From Pseudisothecium myosuroides (Eukaryota; Streptophyta; Bryopsida; Hypnales; Lembophyllaceae), in assembly GCA_951799445.1 (NCBI GenBank), contig OX637293.1:22940001-23004000 (forward strand): DNA of 64,000 nt, in the 5' to 3' direction. The notes under the pieces are model-generated. The model made no database searches. It saw only the letters and a program-made list of their open reading frames with translations, and had not been told where the DNA came from. This document shows, one piece after another, positions 57,919-64,000 of the stretch. How positions within the stretch are numbered: position 1 is the first letter of the stretch; the number at the start of each line of letters is the position of its first letter. The translations under genes were made by a program, and so were the position numbers.

Positions 57919-58951
57919 TAAGGTCGGGGATACCATTTGCACCACTTTGAACATTTGAGCCTAATTATGTAGGTGTGTGGTTTGGGGGAGATGGATGGGC
58001 TGTGAGAGATCTTTGGGTTTAAGACCTGGATATGTTAGGATTGATGTTTTATCACTAGTATGTGAATCTCTTTTGCAATTTAAAGTGGGAGGTATCTCTT
58101 CAAGTGGCAGTAGATTATCGCATTATCAAATATCAGTGGTCATGCATATTCATCTAGCCAAGTCACTCTTACACGCAACTTATGTATTGAAGGTCAACCA
58201 ACTGAGTGTATGAATAAATGAGTTGCTGTTGATAACAGGGGATATTATAGGAGATGGGATGAAATCCCTCATGGTATTAGTGTCCTCTATCTTACTTTTG
58301 TAAATTAAGACGTCGCTTTTGTTTATGAACGCAGGACAATGAAGGAATGGATTTCAATTTCAATCTAAACTGTAAGCGACAATCTCGTTTTTCCATGACA
58401 ATATGCATTCATCAGTTGGGAAATTTGAAGTACCTCCCAATACACTCACCATAACAACACATGTACACTAAGAACTAGAGAATAGAGATAGAATCTACGC
58501 GACTTCTTTGACTAAAGCCTCCTTCTAAGTTGGCACATTCAGCATTCTCTGATGTCCCTCAGCAAGACAGATTAATCTTTCACAGCGATCATACTGTGAT
58601 ACAACATTTGAGACAAAAAAGAAATATTGACAGTAGAACTGACGGGCACCAAGTAGACTAGTAAGAGCACTGCCTTGATGTTGTGTTTAGAAACAGGAAG
58701 TAAATTAGTGTAGGATTTGTAGGAACAGAGTCCATGAGCTTGCAATGCCATTTGATGAGTCTAGAGCAATGGAACGATGCGGCCCCATTGGGTAATATTC
58801 TCGAAGGACAGATTGAAATTTTCACGTTGACACTGTGACAAACGATTCAAGCAAATGAAAAACAAACTTGTTCCATACCTTCATGTAGACAATTTGAAAC
58901 ACATGGAGAAAAGGCAGAAACGACTTGCTTGGGGGTTTGAATTCAGGACTA
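57919..58951. other. 3' flank of the thaumatin-like gene with a dispersed repeat
   Basis: The stretch 57967-58304 contains repeat copy 3 (see 19690 and 26607): tatgtaggtgtgtgg at the left, a gtgggaggta and agttgctgttgataacag core, and tcctctatcttac at the right. It may be a diverged AGGTA-type element. No further gene is seen to 58951. Confidence 0.5.
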
Positions 58952-59266
58952 AGGTAGGAGGTTTGTAAAGCATCCATTTAAGAGCTGAAATTAATTTGGG
59001 GAGGTTAGACTTCTTGAAATATTTTTCAATTAATTTTTGTTGTTAAAAGACAAAAGGAATTGGCATCTAATCCAAGTTGTTTCATATTTTTTGAAACATT
59101 GTGGAATTAGCTGTGAATTTCTAAAGTTGAAATGCAGTGGTCACTAAAAGTGGACACCTTTTGAAATGTACACTATTTATACATTGCTAGTGCAATGAGA
59201 AAGCAAAATGTACTCTTGTGTTAGAGGACACTTTTAGACCTCAAGCATTTTATGGACTTCCTACCT
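58952..59266. mobile_element. AGGTA-family MITE, 315 bp
   Basis: Termini AGGTAGGAGGTTTGTAAAGC and the inverse AGGTAGGAAGTCCATAAAAT are flanked by TA at 58950-58951 and 59267-59268. Confidence 0.8.
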
Positions 59267-60108
59267 TACATTATTCAAATTTGGGAACTCCTCTACCCAC
59301 CTCACAAGGTTAATCATAGGGGGCCATTTATAATTAGGTAATCTTAGAACCTTTTTGAAGTAAAGTATGGATTTCAAAAGTCATTTGAAATAATACTCTT
59401 TTAAGTATTCTAAGTACATACATAATGTTTCAAACTAATATAAAAGTTGGTCCCTAGTTGGTGATGTTAGAAAAATTTAAATCCTTTGAAAAGCAAAATT
59501 AATGAACAATCTAAGGTAGCTACACCCATAACCATGAGATTAAGGACTTTTGTGTATCAAAACTGATTGCTGAAGCTTCAAAATTATATTGAAAAGTTAG
59601 CAAGACAAAACCAAAAATATTGGCATCAATTGCTGAAGCTCAATCACAGCCATGTGTTTGCAAAAGATTTTCAAAGTGCAAAATCAAGAAAAATGTGTAC
59701 TCGTCTGCAGGCTATGCTAAAATAGAGGGGAGTTGCATACTTCACTGCTCTATAATAATCGAATACCAGCCTCGTCAGGTTCTGTAATAGAAAGATTTTG
59801 AAGACTAATCCGTCCGTAAAGTGCCCAAAATACCACGCTGAGGGTATTCCAAGACCGTGCATGTGAGTAACTAAAAGCAAAAGTGCCAAAAGTGGGTCCA
59901 ACCATGTGCGTTCACTGAACCACACTCAACTGCCCTGCCAGGTGATAATTGTGGCCCTGGGACCACTGCAACTTGATCCACCTCCGATGCTCCTGCTTCT
60001 GCCTTCGTCTCTGGCGCCCGCTCACCCGTCGATGCCGCACCCCAGCAGTTCCGCCAATGAAGGACCCACGCTGCTCCGCCTTCAACGGTAAGTTGTTGCT
60101 CGGCATCG

Positions 60109-62191
60109 TCAATGTAAAACCGCTCCCTTTGTGGCCAAGCTGATCCTCGATCGCAACTTAAGAAAGTCATGGTAGCCGTTGAAGGCGCCGTTGCAAGCGC
60201 CATTGGATCCAAGGACGTCGTCAAGCGCTTGTGGGCGATTCGAACTCTGCTCCCGCGCGTCGGCGCCTTCATGATTCAAGTTCCGCTTTTTTTTGGCCTT
60301 CTCAGCTGCTTTCCGCGCCTTCTCACGCTCACGATCCACTTTCTTACACTTGGCCTGAATCCGACGCATGACCTTCTCAACTTCTCGGCGAGCCTTCTCC
60401 TGCTGATGTTGAGCCTTCTTTTGCTCTGCTTGGAGTTTGCGTTCTTCACGTTCTCTTGCAACGGCTGCCTTTTTTGTTGCTTTTGCGATCATTGCAGCGA
60501 TGTAGTCTTCGGAGGTCATCAAGATCGACTTGGAGTAATCAACCACTTGGAGTAATCAACCTCTTGGAGTAATCAACCTCTTGGAGTAATCAACCTCTAG
60601 CTTGTAGTTGTCTGCGATTTCGATGTTGCACTTGCGGCAATGGGAATAGAGTGGCTAGCGTTGAAGCACCTGCTCCCTCTCCTTTTGATTCCATGTTCTC
60701 GGAGGAATGAAGATCAGAGTCTGAACCTGACTCCACGAAGTACTGTGCCCAAGGAGACTAGCTGTTGGGGATGCAGTCTAGCTGGTCCTCTGCAGTCTCG
60801 GGGATATAGTCCATTTCATCCTCCGCAGTCTCGGAGATACTGGCCTCCGCCTCTTTGTCAATGTTGGGGATCAAATCTTCCTGCTCTTCATCGTCTCCAC
60901 AGCACGCGCTGGGCTTTATGTAAGCATTCATTGCAGTCGAATTCAAGGGCCAGATGCCAGTGGTGGAGAATCCTTTCTTGATTTTTTCTGGGGTGAGTGC
61001 TTTCCTTAATCCCAAGGACACCCACTTTGCAAGGTCTTCCTTGCTTGCTCCTTTTCCTTTGTTGTCTATGGTCCATCTGTCTTTGCATGCTCGAAATGCT
61101 ATCTTGAATGGTTTGAATATGCTAACATCAAGGGGCTGCAGTCTATGACTTGCGTGGCTAGGAAGCGTGATGATGTCAAGGCCCTGCTCTGTGGCTTTCT
61201 GGACAACCTCAAGTGTTACATGGGATCCATAACCATCTAGGAGTAGAAGGTGTCTATTGTCATGTGAGATCCCATATCTCTCTTTTACAACACCTTGAAA
61301 GTGAGTGATCCAGGTAGAAAACAAGTAGGCAATCATCCAACCCTTTGGCTGCATTGCCATACAAGCACCACGTTCACATTTGATAATGAAGTTTTGAAGT
61401 TTGCGTTTACCTTTGAAAATGTAATAGTTTGGGATGTAATGACCTGCTGCGTTCACGCATGAGAGGACTGTCACGTGTTCTCTATTGTTTGGAATCACCT
61501 GATGCACAGATCTGCTACCACGCCATACAAACACAAGAGTTCCCCCTTCGTTCTTGCCTGCTTGTGCTCCTGACTCATCTGCATTCCAGATGTGAGACGG
61601 TGGATATCCATGTTGCTCATATGCTCGTCCTAGATTCTCGTACAAGGAAGCTACACTGTTAGGATTCAACCCCTTTGCTCGCCCTTCCTCTAGTCCTTAT
61701 GGAGATCTTAAAGTCAATTCTGGATGACTATTTCGAAACCAGCGGAGCTAGCCACGTCCAGGGATGCCCTCCTTGAAGGGCGTCCAACGCTCTTGAGTGA
61801 TCTCCGTGACTTTTCTCCTCAGCTCAATGACTGTGATAGGATGCGCGTGTTCTTGCATTTCAAGCATCCAGTTGACAAGCGCAGTGTCTTCCTCCACGCT
61901 CAAGACTCCTTGACGCCCTTTCTTCTGTTGTAGTGTTCTTCCGTGAACGTGGTCGCTGAGGGATGACTGTGGGATTCCAAAGTCCCTGGCGACTGTTGCA
62001 AGCGGGCTGCCGGAGTCCACTACAGCCACCGCTGCTGCAAGTTGAACATCGGTCCATGTTCCAGTGTGCCCTTTGTTTAGCCACCTCCTGACATTTCGGA
62101 TCGGACCTTCTGCGTCGCCGATGCCCACTGGTGTCGATAGTCTCCCGCTTCTCATCCAGCCCGATGCAGATTCGACGCCTTCCCCGCTCAC
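60109..62191 (-). pseudogene. Tigger/pogo transposase, broken by in-frame stops
   Basis: From ATG 62189-62191, an N-terminal helix-turn-helix of the psq/CENP-B type is visible (WTDVQLAAAVAVVDSG, VARDFGIPQSSLSDHVHG). The frame is then cut by TAG at 61748-61750 and TAA at 61697-61699. It resumes in the same frame with SHIWNADESGAQAG (first Asp), HLLLLDGYGSHVT (second Asp) and HRLQPLDVSIFKPFK (third Asp), so the DDD catalytic set is intact. A further in-frame TAG is at 60758-60760. The C-terminal coiled and basic part (DYSKSILMTSEDYIAAM..., 60109-60546) is in another frame. Before it, four copies of a 17-bp unit disrupt the reading frame. The enzyme would have cut and pasted the element at TA sites. 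This copy is presumably inactive. Confidence 0.9.
60530..60597. repeat. Four tandem copies of a 17-bp unit in the transposase
   Basis: The unit ttggagtaatcaacctc (one copy with ccac in place of cctc) is repeated. On the minus strand it covers codons that read VDYSK in one frame. Confidence 0.85.
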
Positions 62192-63328
62192 TCACCTTTG
62201 GAAGTTACCGCCTCCACTTCCATCTCCCACCGCACCTCGCTCTGGAAAGTGATCGAAGCTGTCGAAGTTTGGTTGCTGACCGAAAGGCCTTTGCTTGTCG
62301 ATGAGTGCATCGTGATGGCCGTTGAAGTTGTCCATCACGGGACATCGGTCCTTCACCCCTCCCCACCATCTTCTCCAACTTGATCGTGTTGCATGCGTCG
62401 CTGCAGTTTTTGCAACTTCGAACGGCGGCTCTTGATCAGCGTCGGGAAACGAAGACCAATTGCCTGCTTCCGGAAGTCCATAGGACTGGAGCTCGGGTGC
62501 CCATGATCCCTAACCGTCCTGCATATTGTTACAGTAACGCTCGCCTTTCCAGATGGAAGTTGAAGTGATCACTTACTAATTCCACTCAGTTTGTTAATCA
62601 CTCTACTAATCGCTCAACTAAGTTTATCACTCCACTCAGGTAATCGCAAACTAAGCATAAGTTATGCTAAGCACTCACGTAATCACTCCGCCCAAGCTAT
62701 CACAGACTTTGCTAATCACTGAGTGTAAGTTAAGTAAGTACAAATCTCACTGAACAAGTTGCTCTCTCATGTCGATCACTCTGTCAGTAACTTGATTCAT
62801 CATTTAGCAGCCATGTGTAAGCTTAGTTTAGAAGGTAACTCAACCCATCGATAAGTTGGTTCACCACTTCGCTTCCACAAACCTAAGCACAAAATTGCAC
62901 TTATAAACGTTTTCCATCTCACATTAAATTGCGGTGTCTGTTTGTGGGCCCCGGCAGTTGGAGCTCATTTTGATGATATTACAAGTATGCAATAATGTTG
63001 CAGAGACACCCATATCTGCTTCTATTAACATTGCAGTCACCAGAGATTGTAAGTTGATCCGTTTTAATTAGGCCCAAAACTGCCAGCCACAAAGCAATAA
63101 ACCAAACCCGCAACTACATTCTCATTTAATTTCAGGAGTGGGTGGTTTATATAATCCATCATGCACAGAACCCATCCCCGAAGCCACTGGCACTGCATTT
63201 TGCCACAATTCTCACCCATAACCGTGCTTTTTCCATACTTCATAGGCATAGGACTGAATTCAATGGATATGGGTGAAAAAACAGGGAACACCCATGGGGA
63301 CGTCATGGTTATGGGTGTAGATACCTTA

Positions 63329-64000
63329 TAGTGTCACTAGTACAAATCAACGTTTCAAGAAAGAAAAGAAAACCATGATCTAAACAAATTTAAATAGACT
63401 TAAATAAGAAATGGAGATTAGTGGTAGAACATGGTTGCAATGGTAGGGACCAAATTTTTTTTTTACATTTTCTGGAAACATCAATTGCCATTTTTAAAAA
63501 GTTGAACTCACCCATTAGGTGATTATGTGTCAAGACTTGCAATCTACAATACTATTCACATTTTTTGGGTTGCCCAACAACAATAGATGCTTCAAAACAG
63601 CTATAGTTTCTTTCTATGATTGAAGAGCACAAAATCAAACTCAAATTTACAATCCAGAGAATCATCCAAATTTTGATCCAAGAAGCAAGCAAACTAAGCA
63701 AATATAGAGCCTACAGACAAGCAATATCCAATTTAAAGAAAGGCGTTTCTCAATTCTTACATTCAAGCAAGTTAATTGCACAAAACTTGCCAAAATTGTG
63801 GTTCTCCATTAATACAAATATATATAAAGATAAGAAGCCAAAACTTATATATAAAATCCCACAAAGACCAATTTCAAAATTATACATTTTGCATGTATTG
63901 AAGTGTTTAAGAAACACCACAATAACAAAATTATAATTGTGTCCAGAAACACAAGAATATATGACTTATACTTCAATTTTTTGGAATTGTCAACTCCATT
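63329..64000. other. AT-rich intergenic DNA at the window end
   Basis: A short open frame (63616-63936) has no recognisable domain and is of low complexity (Lys, Ile, Gln, Ser). Nothing else can be supported. Confidence 0.35.

Larger units (their letters stand above)
59514..63326 (-). mobile_element. Tigger/pogo-type DNA transposon, 3.8 kb, decayed
   Basis: The left terminus AGGTAGCTACACCCATAACC and the inverse right terminus AGGTATCTACACCCATAACC have one mismatch over about 24 bp. They are flanked by TA at 59512-59513 and 63327-63328. The interior carries a minus-strand Tigger-type transposase with several stops. Confidence 0.9.

Noticed and set aside
1..64000. tRNA, rRNA or organellar DNA insertions
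   Set aside because: I saw no cloverleaf-like or ribosomal segment by eye; a covariance-model search would be needed to exclude degenerate copies.

Overview
The window looks like nuclear DNA of a land plant. Genes have spliceosomal GT-AG introns, intergenic DNA is AT-rich, and plant families are present: a PPR-DYW editing factor, a membrane-anchored ubiquitin-fold protein, a thaumatin-like protein and a plant-type kelch protein. The PPR repeat wording and DYW end resemble, from memory, moss mitochondrial editing factors, so a moss is my best guess; this is an inference, not a match I could run. No tRNA, rRNA, CRISPR or bacterial-type operon was seen.

Genes in order: a single-exon PPR-E-DYW protein on the minus strand (1007-4141); a small secreted-peptide precursor with three 75-bp repeats on the minus strand (10890-11201); a truncated kelch gene on the plus strand (18751-20606); a nine-exon TVP38/DedA-like membrane protein on the plus strand (26422-29957); a three-exon MUB protein with a CaaX box on the minus strand (42698-43402); and a five-exon thaumatin-like protein with a GPI-type tail on the plus strand (55858-57918). 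The exon structures were rebuilt by hand from splice sites and family similarity. The genes are unrelated to each other and show no operon or cluster logic.

Most of the rest is transposon. There is a LINE with a 13-bp target duplication (33749-40993). A DDE/pogo-like element has an open transposase and CACTA-like tips (21818-24199). A decayed Tigger/pogo element has clear terminal repeats (59514-63326). A family of short elements ends in AGGTA and is flanked by TA. There are also Emigrant-, Stowaway- and PIF/Harbinger-like MITEs, three long inverted repeats, and several older dispersed repeats. Nested insertions and paralogous empty sites allow part of the insertion order to be read.

The least familiar candidate is the three-repeat Cys/Pro-rich secreted precursor at 10890-11201. 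It has a signal peptide, near-identical repeats, a plausible promoter and a 5'UTR intron, and I could not place it in a known family.
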